Assembly (NCBI RefSeq): GCF_009727055.1
Contig: NC_052357.1
Location: 14,297,376 to 14,361,375, forward strand
Length of the DNA: 64,000 bases
Source of the DNA: Benincasa hispida
Lineage: Eukaryota > Streptophyta > Magnoliopsida > Cucurbitales > Cucurbitaceae
Reading direction: 5' to 3'
In this document: positions 44,710-56,288 of the stretch, piece after piece
Numbering within the stretch: position 1 is the stretch's first letter
Layout: each line of letters starts with the position of its first letter
Notes under the pieces: generated by a model
What the model was told of the DNA's origin: nothing
What the model saw: the letters and a program-made list of their open reading frames with translations, nothing else
Databases searched by the model: none
Program-made: the position numbers and the translations under genes

Positions 44710-46449
44710 TAAAAGAGTTAAATAACATGCAGTAGAAGTATCAATGATCCATAAGCATTCAAATTCACTAGTTTTGGCAGAAACTAAAGCATGCTCTTCT
44801 AAAAATGGTTTTAAGATCATACCTTTGAAGAACTCTCCAAGAACTTGATTGTACAGTAGCAGTCTTCACCAAAGATTAACGTGAAGCACGTCAAGATCTT
44901 TCCCACTATCCTCTTGGAGCTTTAGAGTGAGTTGTGGGACTCAAGAACAGCTTGAATCAATGAAGAACAGTGAAGAACTCACAGCAGCTCACTTTGAAGA
45001 ACATTTTCTTCTCTCTGAAATTCTCTCAAAATTTCTATCTTAGCATCTCTTAAATCACTCCAAACTTCTTTATTTATTGCAGATGAACATGCAAAGAAGT
45101 GAATTTCATGGCTTGCAACTTATGCTTGGAGTTTTAATGGAGAGAAAAAGATGGGTTTTGTGTGAGCATGAAGAAGATGATAATGGAAAAACAACATTTT
45201 CCATTTTGAAGGCATGTGAAACCAATTTTCTAATTTTCTTTTAAAATCAAAAATTGATTTCAAAAACCATTTTTGATTTGATAAAACTGAAAAATGATTT
45301 TATAAATTAATTTTTGCAAAATAATCATCTTCATATATTTAAATCATATTTAAATATATATTCTCCTTATCCGTTCAATTTAAATGTTTCAAATTAATTT
45401 TTCAAGCTACTCTAAAGCTTATCCATTTACAAGCTAGTAGGCGGACCTCGCAGACCTACAGATCATGGGCTCCAACGATTCGAGATTAATCGGGTAAACT
45501 CATTAGTCCAATCTAACCCCCATTTGTTAAATAATGGGACACTCCACTATAACCCATAGTTGAACTCCCCTCACTGTAGATATATTATATCCACTTAATA
45601 ACCATAATCAGTAAGTCGATCCTTCACAGGTTGTTCGTAATCACAGCTAGGTCAAAAATACCCTTTTATCCCTGTGAACATCTTGTTCCTTAAGTTTCTA
45701 CTGATCCTCTAATGAACAATTCTGATTCATAATCTCAATGAATGAAATTCTTTCTCTATCATGAGAAGGCGGGGCCCTGATTGTTTAAGACCTGAAATCA
45801 GTACTTAAGAGAATAACCTATCTGCTAACCCTAAATAGGGTAGGAGTGAATTTCATCTTGCAAGGCTATGTCCCCAACTATTCATCTGGTTTTATCCCAA
45901 AATGGTAAGCTTAATGAGCAGTATTGTTAGACTACTCTCACCGTTTGCAGATTAAAGAATAATCCTAAACAAACAAGAGTTCATAGTTAGCTCGGGAATA
46001 AGATCGAGTTAACTTAGGTTACATGATAAATGAAATAGTCAGTTTTAACAGTAAACAGTCGTTATAAAGAAAAGTGACTATTTTCGTAGTCTAGTCTATA
46101 TGCAAACTCATTACATAGGATGCCTCCACTCACATGTCTCAACATGAACGATTTGCGGATTACATCGTTTATAGCACCTTACAACTTCTTGTAAAACCTA
46201 CAGAGTGGACCGCATTCAATAGTGTTGCCACGATGAGATACCCAATTTTATCCATATACTTATTAGACCATTTAGGCTATATACTATCAACTTGATCCTG
46301 TTTATGTCACTACATAAAGTTACAGTATTCAGACTATAGCCAAAGATGCGTTTATTGGATTTTCATCATAATATGCAAAAACAACAAGTCATTATTATTG
46401 ATAAATAGGATGTTTAACACGAACTGTGAGTTCTAGGACATTCCCAACA
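44710..46449 (-). repeat. 3' LTR of element B, 1,740 bp
   Basis: Plus-strand start TAAAAGAGTTAAATAAC (TG to TA) and end ATTCCCAACA, matching A's LTR. Confidence 0.9.
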
Positions 46450-46462
46450 ATCTCCCACTTAA
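46450..46462 (-). other. Polypurine tract of element B
   Basis: Minus strand 'ttaagtgggagat' immediately before TGTTGGG. Confidence 0.8.
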
Positions 46463-46578
46463 ACTAAAACTCCAACGAGAACAAATATATACAATATAAT
46501 GTTGAGAAATATAATGGGAAAAAATACAATAAACTAGGGCATCTAAAATACCATAGTCATTCTCCCACTTGCCCTAGA

Positions 46579-46854
46579 TTACACTACTCGGAGTCCTAGT
46601 CCAACTAGGTGACCCTCGAAAACTTTAGCTGAAAGGGCCTTGATGAATGGATCAGCAAGGTTGTCTTCAGAGGCTATCTTTGTGACGATCATATTTCCTC
46701 TGTGTACTATCTCCCAGATTAGATGGTACTTTCTTTCAATGTATTTTTCACGTTTGTGACTCCTGGGTTCCCTTGAGTTGGCAACTGCACCACTGTTGTC
46801 ACAATACAGTGTGATAGGTAGGCGCATATCTGGAACGACTTCCAGATCAGCCAA
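46579..46854 (-). pseudogene. RNase H of element B
   Basis: The 91-codon stretch reads ITLYCDNSGAVANSREPRSH, then ERKYHLIWEIVHRGN and EDNLADPFIKALSAKV. CDNSGA includes a catalytic Asp of RNase H, and the ending is the family signature. Upstream the frame breaks near 46,870-46,910 before joining RT. It is the best-preserved RNase H in the window. Confidence 0.87.
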
Positions 46855-47049
46855 GAATTTGTGTAGCCATACTGCTTCCTTAGCAACTTTGCTTGATATT
46901 TCTCCAAACTATAACTCCTTCGTTAAGAGTGAAAATTGATCCCGAGGTAGATTTCCTGAAATCTATGTTAGACTAAAAATCAGAATCAGTGTATCCTGTA
47001 AGGATCAAATCCTTAGGTCCATACACAAGCATATAGTCCCTCGTTCTTC

Positions 47050-47500
47050 TTAGATACATGAGGATATTTTTGGCAACGGCCCAATGACCGTGTCCAGGAT
47101 TGGATTAGAACCTGCTGACAATTCCAACTGTAAAACATATGTCAGTGTACACAATATAGCGTACATCAAACTCCCAACTGCATATGCATATGGAATTCTA
47201 TTTATCTCCTCAACTTCTTGAGGTGTCTTAGGACATTGTTCCTTCAAAAAATGAATCCCATGGCTGAAAGGTAATAAACCTTTCTTGGAATTTTGCATAT
47301 TATACTTTGACAACATCTTGTCAATATAAGATGCCTGAGATAGTGCCAATGTTCTATTCTTTCGGTTTCGAAAAATCTGTATTCCTAGAAAAAACTGAGC
47401 ATCACTCAAATTTTTCATTCGTATCTGTGTTGCTAACCATCTCTTTACGTCACCAAGAAAACTTGTCTCATTCCCAATGAGCAAGATATCATCAACATAT
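47050..47500 (-). pseudogene. RT palm C-terminus of element B including YVDD
   Basis: On the minus strand 'tatgttgatgatatcttg' at about 47,482-47,499 encodes YVDDIL. It continues as LLIGNETSFLGDVKRWL, MKNLSDAQFFLGIQIFRNR, LSQASYIDKML and YAVGSLMYA. A frameshift just before YVDD separates it from the N-terminal RT part at 47,564-48,451. So the catalytic box deleted in A is present here but in another frame. Confidence 0.88.
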
Positions 47501-47563
47501 AGAACTAAGAAACGCTACAGTCTTGTTGACTATCTTCTTGTATACACAAGGTTCTTCAATGTT

Positions 47564-48451
47564 CTATTCAAAGCCATAAGATTTGATCGCAATGTCAAAT
47601 CTTGTATTCCAGGATCTGGACACTTGTTTCAATCCATAAATGGATCGATTAAGCTTATAGACTTTATGTTCTTGTCCTTTTTCGACGAACCCTTCTGGTT
47701 GAGACATAAAAATACTTTCATTAAGATAACCATTCAGAAAAACTGTCTTGACATCCATTTCCCATATCTCATAGTCATAATATGTGCCAATGGCAAGAAG
47801 TATTCTTATTGATTTAATCATGGCAACAGGAGAAAAAGTTTCTTCATAATCAACTCCTTCTCTTTGGATAAAACCCTTTGCCATGATTCTGGCTTTATAG
47901 GTCTGTACCTTTCCAGTTTGGTCTCGTTTTCTCTTGTAGATCCATTTACAACCTATAGGTGTAACACCGTATGGTTGATCTACAAGTTCCCAGACTGAGT
48001 TGAAGTACATAGACTCCATTTCATCGTCCATGGCTTTTATCCATTGTTCCCTGTCGACATATTCCATTGCCTTCTTAAAGAATAATGGATCCTCTAAACC
48101 ATCATTTTGTATGATGTTTTGATTTTCTGTTAAACTCATGTAGTGTTCAGGTTGTTGAATAACCCTCCCACTACAACGAGGCATCCCCAACTCTTGGGAT
48201 GAACGTGATGGGATAACAATCGTTGTTGATGGACCATCTTGATCAACAACTCTTGTTGATCTTTCTGTAGTATCTTTAAACAGTTCTTGCAATATTAGTT
48301 TACTGAGGTAGATGATTTTTAATATGATCCTCTTCCAAGAATGTTGCATTTTTCGATACAAACATTTAATCTTCTTGGGGATCATAAAAGTATCCTCCTT
48401 TTGTTTCTGTGGGGTATCATACAAATAGGCATAATTTCGAACGTGTTTCAA
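47564..48451 (-). pseudogene. Copia RT N-terminal half of element B (295 codons open)
   Basis: After a linker part (SRSSQELGMPRCSGRVIQQPE) it reads EQWIKAMDDEMESM, GCKWIYKRKRDQTGK, FIQREGVDYEETFSPVAMIK, MDVKTVFLNGYLNES and LNRSIYGLKQVSRSWN, covering RT motifs up to just before YVDD. It is the longest uninterrupted frame in the window. A frameshift ends it near 47,560. Confidence 0.9.
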
Positions 48452-48491
48452 ATTTTTTACGATTTTGTACCAACACGTGTGCTGGACAACC

Positions 48492-48773
48492 TCAGATACA
48501 AAAATGATGTAACTGATCAGATCGAAGTGTTTTAATTCTTTTACTTAACTGATTTTCAGTCTCAGCCGTAAATTCATTGAACTTTTCAAGAGTTTCAGAC
48601 TTGTGACTAATTAAGTAAATATAGTCATATTGAGAGTAATCGTCAATAAAACTTACGAAGTACTGATATTCTCCTCGAGCTTTAACATTCATCGGACCAC
48701 ATAGGTCTAAATGTATAAATTCAAGAGATTCTTTGGCACGAAGACCTTTGTCAGAAAAAGATCTTTTTATCAT
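48492..48773 (-). pseudogene. Integrase core of element B with internal deletion
   Basis: Reads ESLEFIHLDLCGPMNVKARG (first catalytic Asp in HLDLCGPM), SFIDDYSQYDYIYL and ENQLSKRIKTLRSD, then breaks off. In A the stretch after IKTLR continues through GGEY and on to MVRSMIS; in B the sequence jumps straight to the later integrase region, deleting the third catalytic residue and flanks (order of 0.25-0.4 kb). Confidence 0.87.
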
Positions 48774-49069
48774 TTTTCCTTAAGACATGATTCACATGGA
48801 GGTAGGAAACTGTCTTTTAACTGATTTAGATGACCGTTTTTAACCAATCTCTCAATCCTGTTGAGATTAATCTGACCAAGCCTGAGTTGCCAAAGATAGG
48901 CATTAGGAGAAATTTTCTGCTTTTTGTTACGAGTCTCGACCATTTTAAACATCTCTATATTTAAAATGCCTCTTGCTTCAGTTGGTTGTAATATGTATAC
49001 TGTTATTTTCAAGTCTAACAGAACAAATATGAACACCTCTTGAATAAACAAATAGTTCATTACATTCAA
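48770..49069 (-). pseudogene. Pre-integrase domain of element B, zinc ligands altered
   Basis: Reads NAYLWQLRLGQINLNRIERLVKNG and PPCESCLKEK. The HHCC zinc module normally begins WHxRLGH; both His are Gln here, while both Cys remain. Both changes need only His-to-Gln codon substitutions. Confidence 0.82.
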
Positions 49070-49346
49070 AAGATATACTGTACATAGTCTCTAAAAGACA
49101 GGAAATGGAGATCAAATTTCTTTTCATCTTACATACAAAGAACACATTCTTGAGCAAGATAAAAGAATCTCCAAAAAACAACTTCACATCTCCTACTGCT
49201 TCAGCTGAAATGACTTCACCTGTTCCCACATTAAAAGTAATCTCATATTCAGAAAGTTTTCTCCTAGAACTAGTTTCCTGTAGAAAAGTACAAATATGAT
49301 TAGCAGTGTCTGAATCCAATATCCAAGTAAGGTGAGAATTTTCCAC
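48978..49346 (-). pseudogene. Copia protease of element B
   Basis: 122 codons open, reading HLTWILDSDTANHIC where ILDSGA is expected (A retains DSGA), then VKLFFGDSFILLKNVFFVCKMKRNLISIS. The catalytic Asp is kept but the following Gly is Asp. It overlaps in a different frame with the pre-integrase segment, showing a frameshift near 49,020. Confidence 0.85.
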
Positions 49347-49399
49347 TATACATGTTTCAACAACTAGTAAATTATATTTACCTTGTTTAGCCTATTCTG

Positions 49400-49615
49400 C
49401 TTTCTTTTCAGCCAGACATTTTGGGCAGTTCCATTTCCAATGCCCAACCTCTCCATAATTAAAACATTTTCCCTTGAGAGTTTTGTTTTTGTTTTTCTTT
49501 GCAATGGCTTTCTTTTTCCCTTTTCCTTTCTTCTTCATTTGTACGGTTTTATCTTTAGCATAAAAAGGACCAGTTTTCTTATCATCAACGGGTTTCGTAC
49601 CGACATGGACACTTT
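49400..49615 (-). pseudogene. Gag knuckle and basic region of element B
   Basis: Minus-strand reading gives KCFNYGEVGHWKWNCPKC: the second Cys of the CCHC knuckle is Tyr, while the other ligands remain. A Lys-rich stretch (KKGKGKKKAIAK-like) precedes it. A stop follows in AEKKAE. Confidence 0.78.
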
Positions 49616-50079
49616 CTAAAACTTCTTTGGTTTTGAAATAATATTTATTTCTTTTTCCTTCAGTTTCATCATAGATTGATAAGTTTGCAATTCATTCAAC
49701 AACGTCGTTAAGTTATAAGTGATTTTGTTCATGACAGCATTTGTCCTGAACGACAGATAGCTCTCAAGAAGAGATTCCAGTATCATGCTCACTTGACTTG
49801 TCTTGTCTATCATTGCCCCACGAGCATCCGCAATGTTAAAATGGACCATCATGTCTAGAACGTGTTCTTTTATGTTGGTCCCATCTTTAATTCAAGTCAT
49901 ATACACATATTTGATGGCTTCGTGTCTAACAGACGATGATGGATGCCCGAACATCTCCTGTAATGATGTCATAATCTCATGGGCTATGGGCATGACCTCA
50001 TGTTTTTTGTTGAGTACATCAGGTATACTCACCAAGATTTAGGCTCGGGCTTTCTCATTCGCCCTCACCCACGTATCAT
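49616..50079 (-). pseudogene. Gag middle of element B
   Basis: Open part 49616-49852 reads MMVHFNIADARGAMIDKTSQVSMILE and NLTTLLNELQTYQSMMKLKEKEIN. Upstream, 49,853-50,079 encodes the DVLNKKHEVMP and IMTSLQEMFG part with stops. An N at 50080 interrupts the gag. Confidence 0.82.
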
Positions 50080-50241
50080 NGACTTGTCTTGTCTATCATT
50101 GCCCCACGAGCATCCGCAATGTTAAAATGGACCATCATGTCTAGAACGTGTTCTTTTATGTTGGTCCCATCTTTAGTACATGAGATATACTTGTCAAGAT
50201 TTAGGCTCGGGCTTTCTCATTCGCCCTCACCCACGTATCAT
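49795..50241. repeat. Duplicated gag segment around the N at 50080 (assembly join)
   Basis: 49795-49889 is repeated exactly (95 bases) at 50081-50175, right after the N. Sequence after it then skips about 0.14 kb and rejoins text equivalent to 50,030-50,079 at 50,190-50,240. It looks like two overlapping contigs or two gag copies wrongly joined. Confidence 0.85.
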
Positions 50242-50248
50242 AGACGTC

Positions 50249-50437
50249 TCAAACATTTTGGGTAGCCGTTGAACTGGGAACTGGAGGACACTCTTTCGTC
50301 AACACAAACCTCAAATCGTCTACAAATAATATCGTATTGATGTTTGACTTCCAATTTGAATAACCTTTTCCATTAAATTTGTCGAAAGCAAGCAATTGTA
50401 TGATTGAGTTCGACATTGCTGAAACATTTTTAAACAA
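50249..50437 (-). pseudogene. Gag N-terminus of element B
   Basis: Reads MSNSIIQLLAFDKFNGKGYSNW and NTILFVDDLRFVLTKECP, the conserved N-terminus of this copia gag. The probable start is the Met at about 50,416 (MSNSII) rather than the upstream in-frame Met, by comparison with A. Confidence 0.83.
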
Positions 50438-51236
50438 ACTCTATTAAATATGTATCTAAATCCATTTTTAGCAAAAACTAATAAAGTACCCAATAAATCT
50501 TTATTTATTTGCAATGATACTTAAGTGATTTAGAACAAATACTATCGTGGGGCAGTCAAGAATACCTTCACAAAAGCAAAACAGTTCTTGACCAAATATT
50601 ATTATCAGAATAACTCATATTCCAATTGTTCTTTTGGTTATCGCTTTCGGTCAAGATTTTTACTAACAATTAGTAGTTCTTGTAAGTGTGACTTGCCATT
50701 TTCAAATCTTATAGGACGGTATGAATATGCCTCCGATAGAAGAAAATATCCAAGATGGAACTATAAGATCCTATTCATTTTATTGAAGCCTAGGTTGATC
50801 CAAATCCTATGTTACAACCCTCTATAGTGATCGCCGCAGTTAACGATTAGCTAGTGCCGCATAAAAACGACACCAGGCGCAACATAGGAATCTCACAGTT
50901 CAAACTAATGGAGGAGACCATAGGATATTGTTGACACATTTCCTTCACCCACTTACTATAAACCACTTCCCTCATTCACCTTGTTATTGACCCATGCAAA
51001 CACTTTTCGTACAGAGTAGTTGAGGTAAAATCGACAAGAAGTCGAGCATGGATCTCACGGTGTGAGCTCTTTAGGACGTGAGAGCTAATAACTATTATCA
51101 AATATATTGTTAATCTCCCACTGAAGTGTTCTAAATGTTGGGTAATTTACTTACGCATGATGGCTAATTTCATACAACCTAAGTCTAAGTGATTTTATCC
51201 AAAGTCGAAGTGGTTTTATCCAAGTATAGCTCTTAT

Positions 51237-51330
51237 AATTGGATTTAACCTACAATGTCTAGGTGATAAACCATTTTATTACCAATTGGATTTAACCTAC
51301 AATGTCTAGGTGATAAACCATTTTATTACC
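51237..51330. repeat. 47-bp perfect tandem duplication in the B leader
   Basis: 51237-51283 and 51284-51330 are identical; A has a single copy at about 29,034-29,080. A shorter 21-bp imperfect duplication precedes it at about 51,180-51,222. Confidence 0.9.
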
Positions 51331-52057
51331 TTACATCGCTCACGCAAGCTCATAAAGTCAGTTAACAACTCTCAATCATTCGATCATAATCCCTAAGTAG
51401 GTGGTGTTCCATAAGCCGTCAACTTAAGTACCCCTAGCCTTAGAAAATTTTGTAAACCGATATGAGTTCGTTACAATGTTTTATAAGGTAACAATCTATT
51501 TTAATGTTTAAAATTAGTTATTAGCCTAAGTGAGCATGCAGTTGTTCTTTGTTATGGATTTTAAACGTCTAACAAATTTTATAACAACTTACAAAATTTA
51601 GACATTCTTAACATCTATAACATTCAACAAAGGTATCTAATATAACTATTATATTAAACACAACCCTAACATGCATACTATATATATTATAACATTTATA
51701 ACATACTTTCAATGCATGCAACATGCTTCCTACGGTGGGATTTTATATCTACATGACATAATGTATGCATATACATGAATTATTTAACTGTCACATACAT
51801 CTCATGCATAAACAATTAAATACTAACTGATATGGTCAAACAGATGCCTAACTATTACAAACAGCTTCAAAACTGTCTTTGAACCGCTCGAACCACTCCA
51901 AACTGAACCCAAACATCTTGAATCGGACTGGATAAGTCTGAACCGGACCAACAAAGTCTAAACCGAACCAGCCAAAAACCCTTTGAGGCTGAACCGGATT
52001 GAACCTTAAGAAGACTGGTTGAACCAACTGCTCTCGGTTCAACCTTAAAGTCTTGCT

Positions 52058-52666
52058 AAGGCCGATCGTTTAGCGCTGAAGGCAATCGTCTAGTGTCATT
52101 GCCTTATGTTGAGAAGAGGTACATGATCACTTAGTGTTTTGTCGAAGCTAAGCGATCGCTTAGCTCTATCGTATAAAACTAGATGATCACTTAGTTCCAA
52201 CGCCTTACTATCGCTTAGCTTCATAGCATAGAACTACACGATCGCTTAACACCATCGCCCAGTGCTTTCATGTCATTTCTTAGTATCCGCCGCAGCTAAA
52301 CGATCGCTTAGCTCTATCGTATAGAACATCATCGTGTCACTTAGCATTTGTCTACACGATCGCTTAGCTCCGTATCTAAATGATCACTCAGTGCTATCGC
52401 GTAGCACTTCATCGCATCGCTTAGCGCGCGTCGTAGCTAAACAATTGTATAGTGCCATTGTTTAGCAAATCGAACTTATCATTTAGTTTCCACGCCAAAG
52501 ATAAACGATCGTGTAGTGCTATTGTGTAGCAAATAAATGCATCGCTTAGCTCCCGCAGGTACACGATCGTTTAGTGTTCAACATCACAACGACCAGTGCC
52601 CATTGCTAAACAATTGTCTAGCTTTTCTTCACATCGTGTAACGTCTAGAACTAAACGATCGCTTAG
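52058..52666 (-). repeat. CGATCG palindrome array in the B leader
   Basis: About twenty variants of CTAAACGATCGCTTAGC, roughly position-matched to those in A (29,806-30,411). The last copy (ctaaacgatcgcttag) forms the insertion site of element C. Confidence 0.85.
52662..52666. repeat. Target site duplication CTTAG, left copy
   Basis: Matches 58076-58080. Element A has the uninterrupted sequence 'acgatcgcttagcaactgaa' at about 30,396-30,415. Confidence 0.95.
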
Positions 52667-54440
52667 TGATAACTTGTAGAAATAAAAGTTATGTATACCA
52701 CCTTATCTAGATATTGCGGTCAAAAGTGAGTAATCATGCGCCAATTGTATGAAAATTAACTTAGTATGACAATAATTATAAATGTTTGCAATAAAACCCA
52801 CTAACGCCAAAAGATAGAGGATACGCCAAACTTTATTCTGTTTTGCAGGAAGACCAAGTCACTGCTTACGCCCAAGGCTCGCGAGAACTTAATCAACACA
52901 TCTCTATCATAATTACGCCCATCGATCAATCTTGCACAGACAATTATTGAAGTAACGGCGCAATGCGATAGTCGGTCCAAATCTATGCTTCAACCGCACG
53001 CGGTAATAAAAATAAACACCACATGCGAATTTATGATCGAAAGATGCAAATGAGCAATGCAAGAGCAGGAGATTAAAACGCGTGTACAACTAATGGTTGT
53101 GCAGATTTGACGGTCTGATTTCTTAACAGAAGGAATAATATCTCTCTATCTTCGGAATTTCCATAACAACAAGTGGGGACCACATGGCCGGAGTCAAAGG
53201 ATCTCCTCCTATAAATACCCCAGCGTATTCAGAGAAAATTATGCTATTTGATACTGGGCAAAGTGTTGTAAGACTCTAGAGAGAAAAAGGGCTAAGCTGA
53301 GTGCTGAAAAGAAGAATCCGGGAAGAGGAAGAGATAAGGCCGAAAGGTAAATCTAAGATCTAACCTACCATATACTCGAGCGAAGTTCTGTGCAGAGGCA
53401 CCTGCTACCAGTGGAGCAAGCCTGAAAGGGAAGCTCTCCCCATCATCAATCCAACAAATCTGGCAAGCAGTACTTCATTGATCTGTGATAAGACATTGGC
53501 ATTCGATCATATCTGTTCTATCCCTTTCTGTGTATTCCATGTTTTCTTTATCACTACATTCATACATTATGCATCAAACACTTAATAGAAATGTTAATTG
53601 TTTCGATAACTTTCATCTGCCATATTTTGTCTGTTTTCGTTCAACCATTAGTCATTTTCTCCATGATGTTTTCTTACTCTTTTGATAAGCACTATGAATC
53701 TCCAAGAACTTAATGTGAAGTAAAGTTATGTAATACGTTTAGCTAAAGCATGCTAGACGGCATCTTCATCTGTGAGAGCAGAAGTGAAGATGTCATTCTG
53801 ATCTATCGAGAGAAGGTCAGAAGAGTCCGTTAACTAAAGCAAGTAGTACTTCCAGACATGGAAGAAACCTTACATTCATTACATTAGACTCTGTTTCACC
53901 ACAGACATGTGGGAAACGCGGCCGATCACCGAGAGATGTACGCCAAAAGAAGAGAGGAACAGTATTTGTACCTTTATTTCTCTTTAGAACTTGCATTGTT
54001 TTGTATGTTCATCTTTCTTTTCTAATCTACTCATGAGACTTGTCGTCCCAACCCACATCCTTGCACAGCCTTCACAGCCAGCCCTAATCCTAGTATTCTG
54101 CACATAAAACTTATATCTTATACATCTATTTTAGGTTTATTGTATTTTTACCACATCTTTACATTTTCTTTATTTTTATATACTGTACACAAATTTATCC
54201 AAATATTGAAAAACCCGATCGCATATACCATTAACATACCACAATAATCGGCACCATTTTTCCCTGTGTTCGACCTCGGATCATACCGAGAAACTTGCGA
54301 TGGAATTACACTTGGTTTCATCGTAAGGAAACTTGTGACAACGCAGGGCATACTACTTAAGTACATCTAGTTATCGCATAGTCCGCAGTAGTATTACATC
54401 ATCATGATCATTAAATTTCATATACGCTAGCGTGACAACA
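52667..54440 (+). repeat. 5' LTR of element C
   Basis: TGATAACTTGTAG...GTGACAACA, 1,774 bp. TATA box at 53210-53217; contains the 'gttcgacctcggatcataccgagaaac' phrase typical of this LTR group. Confidence 0.93.
53210..53217 (+). promoter_or_regulatory. TATA box, 5' LTR of C
   Basis: TATAAATA in 'ctcctcctataaatacccc'. The same site is kept in the 3' LTR at 56845-56852. Confidence 0.7.
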
Positions 54441-54446
54441 AGTTTA

Positions 54447-54464
54447 TGGTGTCGTTGCCGGGGA
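54447..54464 (+). other. tRNA-Asp primer-binding site of C
   Basis: TGGTGTCGTTGCCGGGGA matches the complement of a tRNA-Asp 3' end with two transitions; six bases from the LTR. Confidence 0.88.
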
Positions 54465-54646
54465 AGCTGAAATCTCGTTGGTCCGGGCCATTCCAGATCA
54501 AGACTATCTTTCCCCACAGCGCAGTGGAATTAACAACTTTGGATGGAAGCAGCGCATTCAAAGTTAATGGCCAGCGGATCAAACCTTATTATGGGGGTGA
54601 CTTCGATCGGCGCATGGACGACATTGATTTGAGCAAGCAGGATTAA
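54458..54646 (+). pseudogene. Gypsy integrase C-terminal fragment fused to the primer site
   Basis: The frame reads PGKLKSRWSGPF, AVELTTLDGSSAFKVNGQRIKPYY and ends IDLSKQD with a stop at 54646. This is the C-terminal end of Athila/Tat-type integrase. Upstream, the same frame runs straight into the primer site (the CCGGGG of the site supplies the P-G codons), so all of gag, protease, RT, RNase H and the integrase core were deleted. A Met codon two bases before the primer site's first G could start a 66-codon peptide, but I have no evidence it is made. Confidence 0.88.
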
Positions 54647-56288
54647 AATGCCCACAGGGAAAACGATTGCGGTAACTATGACAACTTCTTTCAAGTCGAC
54701 CTTCCCATTTATGTTTACTTGCTTTCCTTACAGCTTTCTGTTACTACTCGTCTTAGGTTGTAATTGTTATTTAGTAGGAATAGTCATTAATGCTTTAGAA
54801 GTTTCATGTTACATTTATTTCGTTACAATACATAAAGCAGTGCTTAATACATGTCTTTGTGAATAAGAGATAAATTAATCTTGTCAACTTGAATTAGAGA
54901 GAGGGGAAAATAAACTGGGACATAACGAAAGGATGGGTGTAGTAAGGAGAAGGAAAAAGATGATATGCATACAATACACTCAAATACATTGCGATGAGGG
55001 GTGTATTGTGCTCATATACGTTCTTTGCCCCACCAGTTAAATGCACTATGTTGAGGTATCCTCCAAAAAGGTATTTAAATAAAGAGTATGTTTCTGAGAT
55101 GCATACGTGTTGCCCGTCCTCAGCAAAAATGTACCTGTGTCTATTGGAAGCATATTGAGAACTACACTTCACGCACCTGTTCGAATCAAATTTGGTAACT
55201 TAACAAAAATCTTTGACTCATGTATAGGTATCGATCAAATTCTTTTGCGATCATTTGTAATTATGCATACTTAGTTAATATTCAATACAATCAAACTACA
55301 TTATTCTCTCAACTTTTTGCCTGTGTCTCTCTCTTTATCTTCCTTTGTTAATTTGTGCTTTATTTTTACTCTTGTATTTTTACGATATTCATTGCGTTGC
55401 TATGATGTATTATATGTGAAACTTAAAAACATTTCTCATACTTAGTAGATTCTGACTAACACTTAGTTAATTCTTAGTTTAGCAGTATTTTACCTTTTAT
55501 CTTTCAAAGTCCTGCTCAAACCTTCTTTTTGAAATTTTCTTCTAAGTGTTTGTCTAGTCTATCCAAACAACACAATGAGGACCTTGCTCATCTTTAAATT
55601 TGGGGGTGGGGAAGGTCTGAGCAGATGAACTCAGAAGTATACAGTATTTAAGAAAATGTGTCTTTTGTTTAGCATTCATCCACAAAAAAAATATATGCAA
55701 AACTCTAGTGTCAGCGCAAGGGAAATTTAAAAATAAACTGTTCCCAACCTGATAAAAGTTTAGTCGTGAAAGGAGCCTGCTCGTATGACACCCGTAGGAG
55801 CAAGCCAAAATGAAGGTGGGTTACCTAGAATAACGTGGCATAAAACTAAAAAGAGAAAAATAAGGCAAGGGACAATTCCTCTGAATGTCATGACTTAAAG
55901 TTGAAACTGGCACACCACCATAGTTGGATGTTCGCATGACACCTGTGGGAACAAGCCAAAACGAATAGTGTAACCATGACCAACTGTCCCTAAGTGAATA
56001 AATGATGCAAAATTTTGCTCACAGCATATAGATACATCAAGTTGTTTTGACAAAGAAAAGATGAACATTCTATCTTGAAAACTAGAAAAGTGCCTTTGAG
56101 CAGGATTTTGTTATGTAGAAGAATAAGTAACGCTTGCTAAGAATTAGCAAAGATGGAAGGAAAATGTGATGTTAGGGAATGGGCCTAAGGGTAACATTCG
56201 GAGCAACCAAAATTTTCGGAAAAATATAGGATAGGATTGGAGCATGATTTCTTTAGTAGAAGATATGCTTGAGGACAAGCATATATCT
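54647..56288 (+). other. 3' untranslated internal region of C
   Basis: No coding motif. It contains two versions of a 'gcatgacacctgtgggaacaagcc' phrase (about 55,784-55,806 and 55,934-55,957) and a purine run 'aaatttgggggtgg' near 55,596, both shared with FG. These are conserved non-coding landmarks of this element group. Confidence 0.75.

Larger units (their letters stand above)
50438..52666 (-). other. Leader of element B, gag-proximal part
   Basis: Colinear with 28,236-30,410 of A. It has a private 47-bp tandem duplication at 51237-51283/51284-51330, a 'gaaccg/aaccgga' stretch at 51,880-52,040, and the CGATCG palindrome array at 52,058-52,666. Confidence 0.8.
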
